Shown in pieces: positions 7,815-16,823 of a DNA stretch of 42,672 nucleotides; position 1 is the stretch's first letter, and each line of letters starts with the position of its first letter. This DNA is from JBDUDK01 sp040002995 (lineage in GTDB: Bacteria > Actinomycetota > Acidimicrobiia > Acidimicrobiales > Ilumatobacteraceae), in contig JBDUDK010000110.1 in NCBI GenBank assembly GCA_040002995.1, positions 1 through 42,672 on the forward strand, in the 5' to 3' direction. Under the pieces are notes generated by a model, which searched no databases, was not told where the DNA came from, and saw nothing but the letters and a program-made list of their open reading frames with translations. A program made the position numbers and the translations under genes.

Positions 7815-8504
7815 CTACCCGATGGCCGTGCCCGCGAGGTGTCCGACGCCCGCCGAGACCAACATCGCGATGCCCCCACCCACCAGCACGCGGAGTGCGG
7901 CTCGCCCCTTCGGAGCTCCGCCAAGCTGGGCGCCCACCCCCCCGAGCACGCCGAGCCCGAGCAACGTGGTCACCACGATAAGTGACACACGCGCGCCGGT
8001 GGGCGTGACGAGCGCTATCAAGACGGGAAGGAGGGCGCCGGCCGAGAAGCTCAGCGCGGATACCGCCGACGCCTGCCCGGGTCGAGCGAGGTTGTTGGGG
8101 TCGAGTCCCAGCTCGTCTCGCGCGTGGGCGCCGAGCGCGTCGTGGTTCGTGAGTTCGACCGCGACCTGCCGTGCGAGCGGATGCGGGAGACCGCGCCGTT
8201 GGTAAATCGCGGTGAGCTCGGCGACCTCGGCGGCCGGCATCTCGGCGAGCTCCTTGCGTTCGCGATCGAGATCCGCCAGCTCACTGTCGCGCTGCGAGCT
8301 CACGGAGCTGTACTCGCCGATGGCCATCGACATCGCCCCCGCGGCGAGGGCGGAAAAGCCGGCCACGAGTACGGCCGCCCGGGTGTTCGTGGCGGCGGCG
8401 ACCCCGAGCATGAGCGAGGCGGTCGACACCAGGCCGTCGTTCGCGCCGAGAACGGCGGCGCGTAACCACGAACCGCGTGTGACGAAATGAATCTCGCGAA
8501 ACAT
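7815..8504 (-). CDS. VIT/CCC1-family Fe/Mn transporter
   Basis: Integral membrane protein of 229 residues in the vacuolar iron transporter family, which moves Fe(II) or Mn(II) out of the cytoplasm. It opens with the family signature WLRAAVLGANDGLVSTASLMLGVA, has TM1 and TM2 by about residue 70, a Glu-rich cytoplasmic region (SSVSSQRDSELADLDRERKELAEM, split here in sense) that corresponds to the metal-binding segment, and three C-terminal membrane helices (about 140-229). It is convergent with mshD (6-nt gap) and divergent from rlmN (34 nt). Substrate cannot be decided from sequence. Confidence 0.88.
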   Translation of the reverse strand: MFREIHFVTRGSWLRAAVLGANDGLVSTASLMLGVAAATNTRAAVLVAGFSALAAGAMSMAIGEYSSVSSQRDSELADLDRERKELAEMPAAEVAELTAIYQRRGLPHPLARQVAVELTNHDALGAHARDELGLDPNNLARPGQASAVSALSFSAGALLPVLIALVTPTGARVSLIVVTTLLGLGVLGGVGAQLGGAPKGRAALRVLVGGGIAMLVSAGVGHLAGTAIG

Positions 8505-8513
8505 GGCGACTTG

Positions 8514-8519
8514 ACCCTA
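8514..8519 (-). promoter_or_regulatory. Candidate -10 (TAGGGT) for VIT gene
   Basis: TAGGGT on the minus strand ends 9 nt before the ATG at 8504; back to back with the rlmN element. Confidence 0.45.
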
Positions 8520-8525
8520 TCGCCC

Positions 8526-8531
8526 TACCCT
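8526..8531 (+). promoter_or_regulatory. Candidate -10 (TACCCT) for rlmN
   Basis: TACCCT then 7 nt then the rlmN ATG at 8539. Spacing is identical to that before mshD. Confidence 0.45.
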
Positions 8532-8538
8532 TGGGGCG

Positions 8539-9582
8539 ATGCCCACCCGTTACGACGTCTCCCGCGAGGAGCTCGCGGCGATTCTCGACGGCGAAGCCCG
8601 CTTTCGCGTCGAGCAGGTGTGGCACGGGTTGTACGAACAGCGGGCCGAGCTCGATGGGCTTACCGCGTTGCCCAAGGCCCTCCGGCAAAGGCTGGCCGAC
8701 GATCTGCCGAGCGCGCTCACGCTCGTCACCGAACAGGTCAGCGACGACGGCGACACCGTCAAGTTCCTTTGGTCCCTCGAAGACGGCGCGCGCGTCGAGA
8801 CCGTGCTCATGCTGTACCCCGACCGCGCCACGGTGTGCGTGTCGAGCCAAGCCGGTTGCGCGATGGGGTGCGGATTCTGCGCCACGGGTCAGGCCGGTTT
8901 TGAGCGTCATCTCACGATCGGTGAGATCGTCGAGCAGGTCGTGCGGTCGATGCGACGGGCGGGTCGGGTCGACCGGCGAGTGTCCAACGTCGTCTTCATG
9001 GGCATGGGCGAGCCCATGGCGAACGAGGACCGCGTGTGGTCGGCGGTCGAGCGCCTCCACGACGACCTGGGCTTGTCGGCGCGCCACATCACAATCTCCA
9101 CCGTCGGCATCGTTCCCGGCATCCGCAAGCTGGCGACGCGGTCGCTTCCGGTGAACCTGGCCGTGTCCCTGCACGCGGCGAACGACGCGCTGCGCGACCA
9201 GCTCGTACCGATCAACCGCCGCTATCCGCTCGCCGAGCTCATCGACGCCTGCAATGCCTATCTCGCCGTGCGGAACCGACGCGTGTCGTTCGAGTGGGCG
9301 CTCATCGACGGCGTGAACGATAGGGCGAGCGACGCCCGTGAGCTTTCGGTGCTGTGCAAGCGCCTGCGGCCGGCCGCCCACGTGAACTTGATCCCACTCA
9401 ACCCCACGCCGGGGTATTCCACGCGGGGCTCGCCGGCCACGCGCGTGCGTGCGTTTCGAGACGAGCTGATCGCGCTCGGGGCCAACGCCACTGTTCGCCA
9501 AAACCGGGGCACGGAGATCGACGCGGCCTGCGGGCAGCTCGCCGCCGGACACCCGGTGACGCTTACGCCCAAGCGCGACTAG
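8539..9582 (+). CDS. rlmN: 23S rRNA A2503 / tRNA A37 C2-methyltransferase
   Basis: Radical-SAM enzyme methylating C2 of A2503 in 23S rRNA and of A37 in some tRNAs. The 347-residue protein has the CxxxCxxC cluster motif (C107, C111, C114 in GCAMGCGFC) and both extra cysteines of the ping-pong mechanism: C100 in TVCVSSQ and C331 in DAACGQLA. GMGEPMAN and SLHAANDALRDQLVPINRRY are also diagnostic. Length is normal. The stop overlaps the stop of the convergent Tat protein gene by 4 nt (CTAG). Confidence 0.97.
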   Translation: MPTRYDVSREELAAILDGEARFRVEQVWHGLYEQRAELDGLTALPKALRQRLADDLPSALTLVTEQVSDDGDTVKFLWSLEDGARVETVLMLYPDRATVCVSSQAGCAMGCGFCATGQAGFERHLTIGEIVEQVVRSMRRAGRVDRRVSNVVFMGMGEPMANEDRVWSAVERLHDDLGLSARHITISTVGIVPGIRKLATRSLPVNLAVSLHAANDALRDQLVPINRRYPLAELIDACNAYLAVRNRRVSFEWALIDGVNDRASDARELSVLCKRLRPAAHVNLIPLNPTPGYSTRGSPATRVRAFRDELIALGANATVRQNRGTEIDAACGQLAAGHPVTLTPKRD

Positions 9583-10520
9583 TAGTAGAAGCCCTGCAGG
9601 TCGATCACGACGTGGGTCTGGCCCGCGCCGCAATAGAGGTTCATCGCGCCCTGGCTGTCGGTGCCGACCACCGTGAGGTTCGCCGTGTCCTGGTTGGTCT
9701 GGAACCAGTTCACGCTGGAGGTACCGGGCCACGCGATGTCGGCCGGGAATGCACTCAAGAAGCCGGCGGCGATGGTCTGAGTGAGGGTGAGGTTGACGAG
9801 GGCAAAGGCGAACGGCGGCACCTCGAGCGCCACGCGGTAGGTCTCGAACGCGACGAGCCGGCCCCGAATGCCGCGCGTGTCGATCTCACGCTTCGACGGG
9901 TCGACAGGGAAGTACGTGAGACCGACGAAGTCTTGGAAGCCGAGCCGCGCACCGAGCAGCTTCCCGGGCGCACTAAGCGTGACGTTCACCGAGGCTTGGT
10001 TTTTCGCGGCATCGACGTCGACGTTGTAGTCAACCCTGGCGACGGTTTGGGGAGTGCCACCACCTGGAAGGGCAAGGGCCGGGAGCAGAACGGTTTCGAA
10101 GTTGGTCGAGGCCTCGAGCAACCGGAGATCGGCGGTACCTCCCGGGGGAACGTCCTGCACGTACACCTCGAGCTCGCGGATCGTCACCCCGTTCGGGTGC
10201 TCAAAGGGCAAGTAGAGCTGGGCCGTGGAGGCGGGGGCCACCCAAACGGAGTCATACATCACGGCGCCCGATCGAACGCGAAACGAGTTGCCCGTGAACG
10301 TCTGGTAGCTCAGGCCGGGTGTGACCGCCGCCGCGGAAAAGGCATTGCCGCGAACCGATCGGGGTGTCGTCGCCGGAGGATCCGCGGGCGGGCCACCACC
10401 GGTGACGGCCGACGCCCCGCCCGCGGCGATGAAGGCCGGAAGCGCGATGCCCGCAGCGCCGGCGCCACCAAGCACCGCCCGGCGGGTGACATGGCGGGGG
10501 ACGCGGGGCTCGGTGCTCAT
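9579..10520 (-). CDS. Tat-exported protein of unknown function
   Basis: A 313-residue protein with a twin-arginine signal: TRRAVLGGAGAAGIALPAF (RR at 13-14) followed by a hydrophobic stretch and AGGASA near residue 38. After a Pro-rich linker (PPADPPATTP) the mature part looks all-beta and lacks catalytic motifs I know. The end, CGAGQTHVVIDLQGFYY, resembles the repeated (V/I)DLxGYY terminal element of actinobacterial secreted cell-surface proteins. It is transcribed with the CBS protein upstream (50-nt gap). Folding before export is implied by the Tat signal; a cofactor is possible but none can be named. Confidence 0.75.
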   Translation of the reverse strand: MSTEPRVPRHVTRRAVLGGAGAAGIALPAFIAAGGASAVTGGGPPADPPATTPRSVRGNAFSAAAVTPGLSYQTFTGNSFRVRSGAVMYDSVWVAPASTAQLYLPFEHPNGVTIRELEVYVQDVPPGGTADLRLLEASTNFETVLLPALALPGGGTPQTVARVDYNVDVDAAKNQASVNVTLSAPGKLLGARLGFQDFVGLTYFPVDPSKREIDTRGIRGRLVAFETYRVALEVPPFAFALVNLTLTQTIAAGFLSAFPADIAWPGTSSVNWFQTNQDTANLTVVGTDSQGAMNLYCGAGQTHVVIDLQGFYY

Positions 10521-10570
10521 CCGTGGTCCTTCGGCTGGGGGTGGGAAACGGTACAGCGCCTTGGTTCGGC

Positions 10571-11626
10571 TCAGTGGGGCGCCGCCCGGTCGGTTTCGTC
10601 GTCGATCTCTCCGACGAGCTCTTCGAGCAGGTCCTCGAGGGTCACGAGACCGGCGGTGCGACCGTCGCTGTCGACGACAAGCGCGACATGGAGGCGCGAT
10701 CGTCGCATCACGGTGAGCACGTCGGGCAGGTGACGGTTGGCCGACACCAACAACATCCGCCGCACCGACCGCAGCGGCACCGGACGGTCGGCTGCATCGC
10801 CTTCGATCGCAAGGAGATCCTTCACGTGGACGAAGCCGAGTACGTGGTCGATATCACGGTCGTAGATCGGCAGCCGCGAATGGCCCGACTCGAGGAGCCG
10901 ATGTTCGACCTCTGGCAACGGCGCCGACCGATCGACAGCCACGATCTGATCGCGCGGCACCATCACCTCGCGTACCGGGCGCGCCGCGAACCCGATGGCG
11001 TCGGCGAGGCGGCGGTGCTCGACGTCGCCGAGCAGACCACCTCGGTGCGACTCCGTGAACACGTGCCCGAGCTCCTCGGCCGTGTGTGCGGTGACGAGCT
11101 CCTGGCGTCGCTCGACCCGCAAGATCCGCAGCCCGGCCGAAGCGAGTAGATCAAGGGCGCGGATCACCGGCCGGAAAATGGTGACGAACACCCGCATCGG
11201 CACGACGAGCCAGCCGAGGGTCCGTTCGGCATCGATGATCGCCAGGTTCTTCGGCACCAGCTCGCCGAACACAGTGTGCAGGAACGCGACGAACGCGAAC
11301 GCGAGGACGAATGAGGTGCCGGTCACGACCCGGTGCGGCAGCCAACTACCGACCCCGAACACGTTGTCGAGTACCGTCGCCACCGCGGGTTCGGCCACTG
11401 CGCCGAGGCCGAGGGATGTGATGGTGACCCCCAGCTGGACTCCCGCGATGTAGTCACCGAGATGGGCGACGGCGTGGAGCGCCCGCCGGTATCGGGCCTG
11501 TCCAGTGAGGGCGGCGAGCTGCTCGAGCCGGCCCCGATTCGATGCAACGAGGGCGAACTCCACCGCGACGAAATACCCGTTGGCGACGATGAGGATCACC
11601 ATCAAGAACCAGGCGGTGGCGTTCAT
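10571..11626 (-). CDS. CNNM (DUF21)/CBS-domain membrane protein, short form
   Basis: A 351-residue member of the CNNM/CorC-like hemolysin family, linked to Mg2+ (or Co2+) efflux. It has a DUF21 membrane region (about 1-190: TM1 in AWFLMVILIVANGYFVAVEFALV, plus GVQLGVTITSLGLGAVAEP and FGELVPKNLAI) and a CBS pair (about 205-340) with REVMVPRDQIVAVD and the closing VTLEDLLEELVGEIDDETD. It stops there, so the usual C-terminal CorC_HlyC domain is absent. Its ATG at 11626 overlaps the stop of the longer paralogue as ATGA, so the two are co-translated and may act as a heteromer. Confidence 0.9.
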   Translation of the reverse strand: MNATAWFLMVILIVANGYFVAVEFALVASNRGRLEQLAALTGQARYRRALHAVAHLGDYIAGVQLGVTITSLGLGAVAEPAVATVLDNVFGVGSWLPHRVVTGTSFVLAFAFVAFLHTVFGELVPKNLAIIDAERTLGWLVVPMRVFVTIFRPVIRALDLLASAGLRILRVERRQELVTAHTAEELGHVFTESHRGGLLGDVEHRRLADAIGFAARPVREVMVPRDQIVAVDRSAPLPEVEHRLLESGHSRLPIYDRDIDHVLGFVHVKDLLAIEGDAADRPVPLRSVRRMLLVSANRHLPDVLTVMRRSRLHVALVVDSDGRTAGLVTLEDLLEELVGEIDDETDRAAPH

Positions 11627-12909
11627 CGTTGACCTTGTGGCGGCGTGATGGCGACGCGAGCGATTCGACGGCGATCCATGTCGGTGACGACGAGGCGCCA
11701 GCCCTCCCACAACACCGCGTCGCCGACGTCGGGAATGCGGCCGATCTGGCCCAACACGAACCCCGCGAGTGTTTCGAACTCACCGTCGGGTAGCCGCAAT
11801 CCGGTCGCGTCGGCCACCTCGTCGGGGCGCGCCGTCCCCTCGAGCACGATGGTGCCGTCGGGACCGGCTGTCACTTCGGGCGGGTCGTCGTACTCATCGT
11901 CGATCTCGCCGACGAGCTCCTCGAGGAGATCCTCGAGCGTGACGATGCCGGCCGCGTCACCGAACTCATCGATCACAACGGCGAGTTGGCGTCGTTGCTC
12001 GCGCATGTCGGCGAGCAGCGCCTCGAGGTCGCGCCGCTCGGGCACCGCCAGCACGTCGGTCATCAGCTCGGAGACTCGGTGGCGCGTCCGCTCCGCGCGG
12101 GGCACCCGAAAAACGTCTTTCGCCAGCACGATGCCCACCACGCTGTTGAGATCACCCTCGGCGACAGGGAAGCGCGAATACCCAGAGCGGACCGCGAGCG
12201 CTCCGAGCTCGGCAACCGTCGCGTTGCGGTCGATGCTCACGACCGAAGTGCGAGGAACCAGCGCGTCAGCAGCGGTCTTGCCTGCGAACCGCAGCGTCCT
12301 CGTTAGTAGGCGCGCCGCTTCCGGATCGAGCGTCCCCTCGCGTCCGGACGAGGCCACCATCCGCTCGAGCTCTTTCGACGAGAACGCGGACCGCAGTTCG
12401 TCTCGCGGCTCCACCCCGAACAATCGCACGGTGGCCCGCGACAGCGTGTTGAGCGCGCTAATGACGGGTGAGAACACGGCCGTGTACATGCGCAGAATCG
12501 GCGCGAGCGTGAAGGCGACGCGTCGCGGACGAGCCACCGCCACGTTCTTGGGGATGAGCTCGGCGAGAAGGAGCTGGCTGACCGTGGCGATGACGAACGC
12601 GAACGCCACGGAAAGCCCGTGGCCGTTTCTCACACCAAAAATGGAATTGACCGGGCTCCGCAAGGCCTGCCCGATCACCGGCTCGGCAGCGAAGCCAAGG
12701 AGCAGGGAGCACAGCGTCACGCCCAGCTGCGTGCCCGACAGTAGGAACGGCATGCGGCGCAGCATCGACAGCACGAGATGCGCGCGCCGGTTACCCGCCG
12801 CCGCCGCGGCCTCGACCGACGGTCGATCGACGGCGACGAGGGAGAACTCGCCAGCAGTGAACACGGCGGTCGCGGCGACAAGCACGACAACGGCCAGCAG
12901 GCCGAGCAC
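11623..12909 (-). CDS. CNNM/CBS/CorC_HlyC membrane protein, full length
   Basis: A 428-residue CNNM/CorC-like transporter. It has a DUF21 region with four hydrophobic segments (about 1-190, including GTQLGVTLCSLLLGFAAEP and LLAELIPKNVAVARP), a CBS pair (about 205-325: ADALVPRTSVVSID, AGIVTLEDLLEELVGEIDDEYD) and a C-terminal CorC_HlyC domain (about 340-420: GLRLPDGEFETLAGFVLGQ). I choose GTG at 12909 because the protein then begins VLGLLAVVVLVAATAVFTAGEF as family members do; a GGAGG lies 15 nt upstream, which is far. The in-frame reading continues upstream over the divergent ABC gene but is not credible there. Confidence 0.87.
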   Translation of the reverse strand: MLGLLAVVVLVAATAVFTAGEFSLVAVDRPSVEAAAAAGNRRAHLVLSMLRRMPFLLSGTQLGVTLCSLLLGFAAEPVIGQALRSPVNSIFGVRNGHGLSVAFAFVIATVSQLLLAELIPKNVAVARPRRVAFTLAPILRMYTAVFSPVISALNTLSRATVRLFGVEPRDELRSAFSSKELERMVASSGREGTLDPEAARLLTRTLRFAGKTAADALVPRTSVVSIDRNATVAELGALAVRSGYSRFPVAEGDLNSVVGIVLAKDVFRVPRAERTRHRVSELMTDVLAVPERRDLEALLADMREQRRQLAVVIDEFGDAAGIVTLEDLLEELVGEIDDEYDDPPEVTAGPDGTIVLEGTARPDEVADATGLRLPDGEFETLAGFVLGQIGRIPDVGDAVLWEGWRLVVTDMDRRRIARVAITPPQGQR

Positions 12910-12980
12910 GGTGGCGATCGAGGTCCTCCAAAAGGACGGTAGGACTGCGATCGTATCGAGGTCGCGTCGGGAGTGCCCGC

Positions 12981-12986
12981 TACCGT
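12981..12986 (+). promoter_or_regulatory. Candidate -10 (TACCGT) for ABC exporter operon
   Basis: TACCGT then 7 nt then ATG at 12994. It favours this start over an ATG at 12973, which lies upstream of the hexamer. Confidence 0.45.
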
Positions 12987-12993
12987 GCCGACG

Positions 12994-14853
12994 ATGCCGC
13001 GATCGCTCGACACCGATGGCCCTTGGTCGTCGTTCGAGCCCATCGGCAGCGCGGCCGATCCGCAGGGAATCGGCCGGCCCCCGTCGGCGACGGTCGACCC
13101 TGACCAAACGCTGGCGTGGTGGCGGCGCCTGCTGCCGTTGCTCAAGCCGACGGCACCCCGCGTCGCCGTCGCGCTGTTCGCATCGCTTGTCGCGCAGATC
13201 GTCGGGGTCGAGATCCCGCAGGTGCTCAAGCGGGCGATCGACCGGGGCCTGATCGCGAGGAGTGAGCCGCTCTCGAAGGCACTCGTCATCCTCGGCGTGC
13301 TTGCCGTGTTGCGCGCCGTGCTCACCTACTACTTCCGGGCATCGCTGTACCAGCGCGCGTACGAATTGGAGGAGGAGCTCCGCACGACGATGTACGGCCA
13401 CCTCACGCGCATGTCTTTCTCGTTCTATGACCGCGTGCAGGCCGGCCAGCTCATCAGTCGAGCCAATTCCGACATCCGGTCGGTGCAGATGTACCTCACG
13501 TTCGCACCGCTCATCGCGCTCTCGTTCGTAAGCTTCTTCGTCGCCGTGGTGGCGATGCTGCGCATCCATGCCGGGCTCACCCTCGTCGCGATCGCGGTGC
13601 TACCACTCGTCTTCTTCGTCAGCGTGCGCCTTCGCAATTTGCTGTTCCCGCTCTCGTGGCTCGTGCAGGCGCGGGCCGCCGAGATAGCCACGATCGTCGA
13701 CGAGAACGTGAACGGCGTCCGAGTAGTGAAGGGCTTCGCGGCCGAACAACGTCAGGTGGGTGCGCTGGCTCGGGCCGCGCAGCGGATGCGTTGGGCCAGC
13801 GTCGAGCAAGTCGATGCACGCGCGCGCTATGGCCCGCTGGTCGAGAACCTTCCGAGGCTCGGGCTCGCCGCAGTACTCCTGTACGGCGGGAAGTTGGCGA
13901 TCGACCAAGCCATCACCATCGGCGACCTCGTGGCCTTCAACGCGTACGTCGTCTTGCTCCAGACCCCGTTCCGCGTGCTCGGGTTCCTTCTGGTGCTGCA
14001 GCAGCGGGCGGCCGCGTCCGCCGCGCGTATCTTCGAGGTGCTCGATGAGAAGCCGACCATCGTCGATCGCGCAGGCGCCATCGACCTGGTCGATCCCCGC
14101 GGTGAGATCGAGTTCCGCGATGTCGACTTCGCCTACCCGGGCAAGGAGCCCGTGCTCGAAGCTCTCTCGTTTCACGTCTCGCCGGGCGAGACCGTGGCGA
14201 TCGTTGGTCGTACCGGCTCGGGCAAGAGCACCATCGCCCGCCTTCTCACGCGTTTCTACGACGTCGACAACGGCGCCGTGCTCGTCGATGGTCACGACGT
14301 GCGCGACCTCACGATGACGAGCCTGCGCCACCACGTGGGCGTCGTCCTCGATGAACCATTCCTGTTCTCGGAATCGGTCGCCGCCAACATCGCCTACGCC
14401 CGTCCGAACGCGGCGTTCACTGACATCGAGACGGCCGCGCGGGCGGCCCAAGCTGACGATTTCATCCTCGCGCTTCACGACGGTTACGACACCGTCATCG
14501 GCGAGCGCGGGTACGACTTGTCGGGCGGCCAACGCCAACGCGTCGCCATCGCCCGCGCCCTCCTCGCCAACCCTCGAATCCTCGTGCTCGACGACGCCAC
14601 CAGCGCCATCGACGTTCGCGTCGAGGAGGCTATCCATGGTGCGCTGAACGACCTTCTCGCCGACCGCACGTCGATCGTGATCGCCCACCGCCTCTCGACC
14701 ATCGCCCTCGCCGATCGGGTGCTCCTGCTCGAGGACGGACGGATCGTCGCGTCAGGTACCCACCAACAGTTGCTCGTCGGCGTACCCCTCTATCGCGAGG
14801 TCCTCGCGTCTCTGCAAGCCGCCGAGGCCCCCGACACGGGCGAGGTCGACTGA
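12994..14853 (+). CDS. ABC exporter half-transporter, degenerate-site subunit
   Basis: A 619-residue type IV ABC exporter half: transmembrane domain (about 35-335, six helices) then a nucleotide-binding domain (about 370-605). Walker A is GRTGSGKST and the signature LSGGQRQR is canonical. The residue after Walker B is Asp (ILVLDDATSAID) instead of the catalytic Glu, and the Q-loop reads VVLDEPFLF with Asp in place of Gln. Those are hallmarks of the non-hydrolysing site of heterodimeric exporters such as TM287/288. Its stop overlaps the start of the partner by one base. Substrate is unknown; lipid, drug or peptide export are all possible. Confidence 0.92.
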   Translation: MPRSLDTDGPWSSFEPIGSAADPQGIGRPPSATVDPDQTLAWWRRLLPLLKPTAPRVAVALFASLVAQIVGVEIPQVLKRAIDRGLIARSEPLSKALVILGVLAVLRAVLTYYFRASLYQRAYELEEELRTTMYGHLTRMSFSFYDRVQAGQLISRANSDIRSVQMYLTFAPLIALSFVSFFVAVVAMLRIHAGLTLVAIAVLPLVFFVSVRLRNLLFPLSWLVQARAAEIATIVDENVNGVRVVKGFAAEQRQVGALARAAQRMRWASVEQVDARARYGPLVENLPRLGLAAVLLYGGKLAIDQAITIGDLVAFNAYVVLLQTPFRVLGFLLVLQQRAAASAARIFEVLDEKPTIVDRAGAIDLVDPRGEIEFRDVDFAYPGKEPVLEALSFHVSPGETVAIVGRTGSGKSTIARLLTRFYDVDNGAVLVDGHDVRDLTMTSLRHHVGVVLDEPFLFSESVAANIAYARPNAAFTDIETAARAAQADDFILALHDGYDTVIGERGYDLSGGQRQRVAIARALLANPRILVLDDATSAIDVRVEEAIHGALNDLLADRTSIVIAHRLSTIALADRVLLLEDGRIVASGTHQQLLVGVPLYREVLASLQAAEAPDTGEVD

Positions 14854-16823
14854 TGGCCTGGGGACCCTCCGCGGGTACGGGGTTCGCAGGGCCTTCCGCC
14901 GTGCAGTCGAGCGCCGCCGCGGGCCTGCCGTTTGCGGGCGTCCCGGAGGAACTTCGTGACGGCGTCGAGCGCATCGTCGCGACCGAGCCGGAGCATCCCG
15001 ACCCTGGCGTCCGCTTCGACCCGATCGCCACCGACCGGCGCCCTTTCACGCTGCGCCGCTTCCTCGCCGCCCACCGCTGGGCCCTCGTCGGCGCGGGCCT
15101 CCTCGTGGTGGTCGAGACGCTCACGCTGCAGGCCGGACCTCTGCTCACGCAGATCGGCATCGACAAGGGCATCGCCAACAAGCGCGTCAGCGTGCTGGTG
15201 ACGGTCGCGGTGATTTACGTCTTCTCGGTGCTGGCGAGCACGGTGGCCGGCGCCATACGCGTGGCCTGGACGGGACGCGTGGGCGAACGGTTGCTCTACG
15301 AACTTCGCGTCCGGGTCTTCTCGCATTTGCAACGGCTGTCGCTCGACTTCTACACCGATGAGAAGGCGGGTCGGATCATGACCCGCATGACGAGCGACAT
15401 CGAGGCGCTCAGCCAACTCTTCCAAGACGGCCTGGTCAGCCTCGCCGTGCAGGGCCTCACGATTGTGATTGTCACCGCGGTGCTGTTCGCACTGCAGCCG
15501 ATGCTGGCGCTGGTGACGATCGGCGCCGTCGTTCCGGCGATGACGGCACTGACGATCTGGTTCCGCTCCGCCTCCGACAAGGGCTACGCGGCGGTACGCG
15601 AGCGCATCGCCGAAGTGCTCGCGGATCTGCAGGAGGGCTTGTCGGGCATCCGCATCATCACGGCCTTCAATCGCCGCCGCCACAACGTCACCCAGCACCG
15701 GGCGATCGTGGCTCGCTACCGCGACGCCAACCAGCACACGGCGCGCATCGGCGCCGTCTATGGCCCGGGCTCCGACTTCATCGGTGCGCTCGGTCTGATG
15801 GTCGTTCTCGCCGTCGGCGGCACCATGGTGCTCCACAACAACCTGTCGATCGGGGAGCTCACCGCGTTCGTGCTCTACCTGACCGCGTTCTTCGCGCCGA
15901 TCCAACAGCTCGTACAGCTGTACACGACCTATCAGTCCGGGCAGGCCGCCGTCACCAAGCTCCGCGAGCTCCTGGCAACCGAGTCTTCGACGGTGGAGAA
16001 GGCCGACGCGATCGTTCTCCCGCCGATCGTCGGGCGCATCGAACTCGACCACGTAAGCTTCCGTTACGCCAACGATGCGCCGCTCGTACTCGAGGACGTG
16101 AGCCTTACGATCGAACCGGGCGAGACGTTTGCGTTTGTCGGCACCACCGGCGCAGGCAAGTCGACGATCGCCAAACTCATCACGCGCTTCTACGACGTCA
16201 CGGGCGGCGCGGTGCGCATCGACGGCCACGACGTACGTGACGTGACCCTCTCGTCGCTGCGGAGCCAGTTGGGACTCGTGCCGCAGGAGCCGTTCCTGTT
16301 CGCCGGCTCGGTTCGCGACAACATTGCGTTCGCCCGGCCCGACGCCACCGATTCCGAGCTGGCGGAGGCGTGTGAACGGGTCGGAATCGACGACCTCGTG
16401 GCGTCGCTTCCAGAAGGGATCGACACTCTCGTTCACGAGCGCGGGGTTTCGCTTTCATCAGGCGAGCGCCAGCTACTCGCGCTCGCCCGCGCGTTTGTCG
16501 CCCGGCCACGCGTGCTCGTGCTCGATGAAGCGACGTCGAGTCTCGATCTCGCGTCGGAGGCACACATCGAGCGCGCCCTCGACGCCATCTTGCAAGGCCG
16601 CACCGCCATCGTCATCGCTCACCGACTCGCGACGGCGATGCGAGCCGACCGGATGGCCGTCGTCGAGGGCGGCCGCATCGTGGAGCTCGGCACGCACGCG
16701 GAGCTCTTGGCGCTTGGCGGGCATTACGAGGCCATGCACGCCAGCTGGGCGCGCCACACCATGTCTCCTGCAGGGCCGGTGGCGCGCGACTCCGAGCGCC
16801 CAGGGAAGAATGAACAGTCATGA
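14853..16823 (+). CDS. ABC exporter half-transporter, catalytic-site subunit
   Basis: A 656-residue partner of the preceding half-transporter. An N-terminal extension of about 60 residues precedes the membrane domain (about 70-370). The nucleotide-binding domain (about 405-640) has Walker A GTTGAGKST, an intact Q-loop VPQEPFLF, Walker B with catalytic Glu (VLVLDEATSSLD) and the switch His in AHRLAT. Its signature is altered to LSSGERQ. Paired with the first half, this gives one consensus ATP site and one degenerate site. Translation appears coupled: ATG at 14853 shares its A with the upstream TGA. Confidence 0.92.
   Translation: MAWGPSAGTGFAGPSAVQSSAAAGLPFAGVPEELRDGVERIVATEPEHPDPGVRFDPIATDRRPFTLRRFLAAHRWALVGAGLLVVVETLTLQAGPLLTQIGIDKGIANKRVSVLVTVAVIYVFSVLASTVAGAIRVAWTGRVGERLLYELRVRVFSHLQRLSLDFYTDEKAGRIMTRMTSDIEALSQLFQDGLVSLAVQGLTIVIVTAVLFALQPMLALVTIGAVVPAMTALTIWFRSASDKGYAAVRERIAEVLADLQEGLSGIRIITAFNRRRHNVTQHRAIVARYRDANQHTARIGAVYGPGSDFIGALGLMVVLAVGGTMVLHNNLSIGELTAFVLYLTAFFAPIQQLVQLYTTYQSGQAAVTKLRELLATESSTVEKADAIVLPPIVGRIELDHVSFRYANDAPLVLEDVSLTIEPGETFAFVGTTGAGKSTIAKLITRFYDVTGGAVRIDGHDVRDVTLSSLRSQLGLVPQEPFLFAGSVRDNIAFARPDATDSELAEACERVGIDDLVASLPEGIDTLVHERGVSLSSGERQLLALARAFVARPRVLVLDEATSSLDLASEAHIERALDAILQGRTAIVIAHRLATAMRADRMAVVEGGRIVELGTHAELLALGGHYEAMHASWARHTMSPAGPVARDSERPGKNEQS

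Noticed and set aside
9354..10733. Long open frame on the plus strand opposite the Tat-exported protein
   Set aside because: High-GC antisense shadow. It has no domain or ribosome site, and the opposite frame has a signal peptide and family-like ending.
11645..13252. 535-codon plus-strand frame over the CBS protein genes
   Set aside because: Ser/Arg/Thr-rich composition of a frame shadow; it conflicts with two genuine membrane proteins and the ABC promoter.
14790..16436. 548-codon open frame opposite the second ABC half-transporter
   Set aside because: The sense strand encodes an intact ABC exporter with all motifs; the antisense translation is His/Arg/Asp-rich without known domains.
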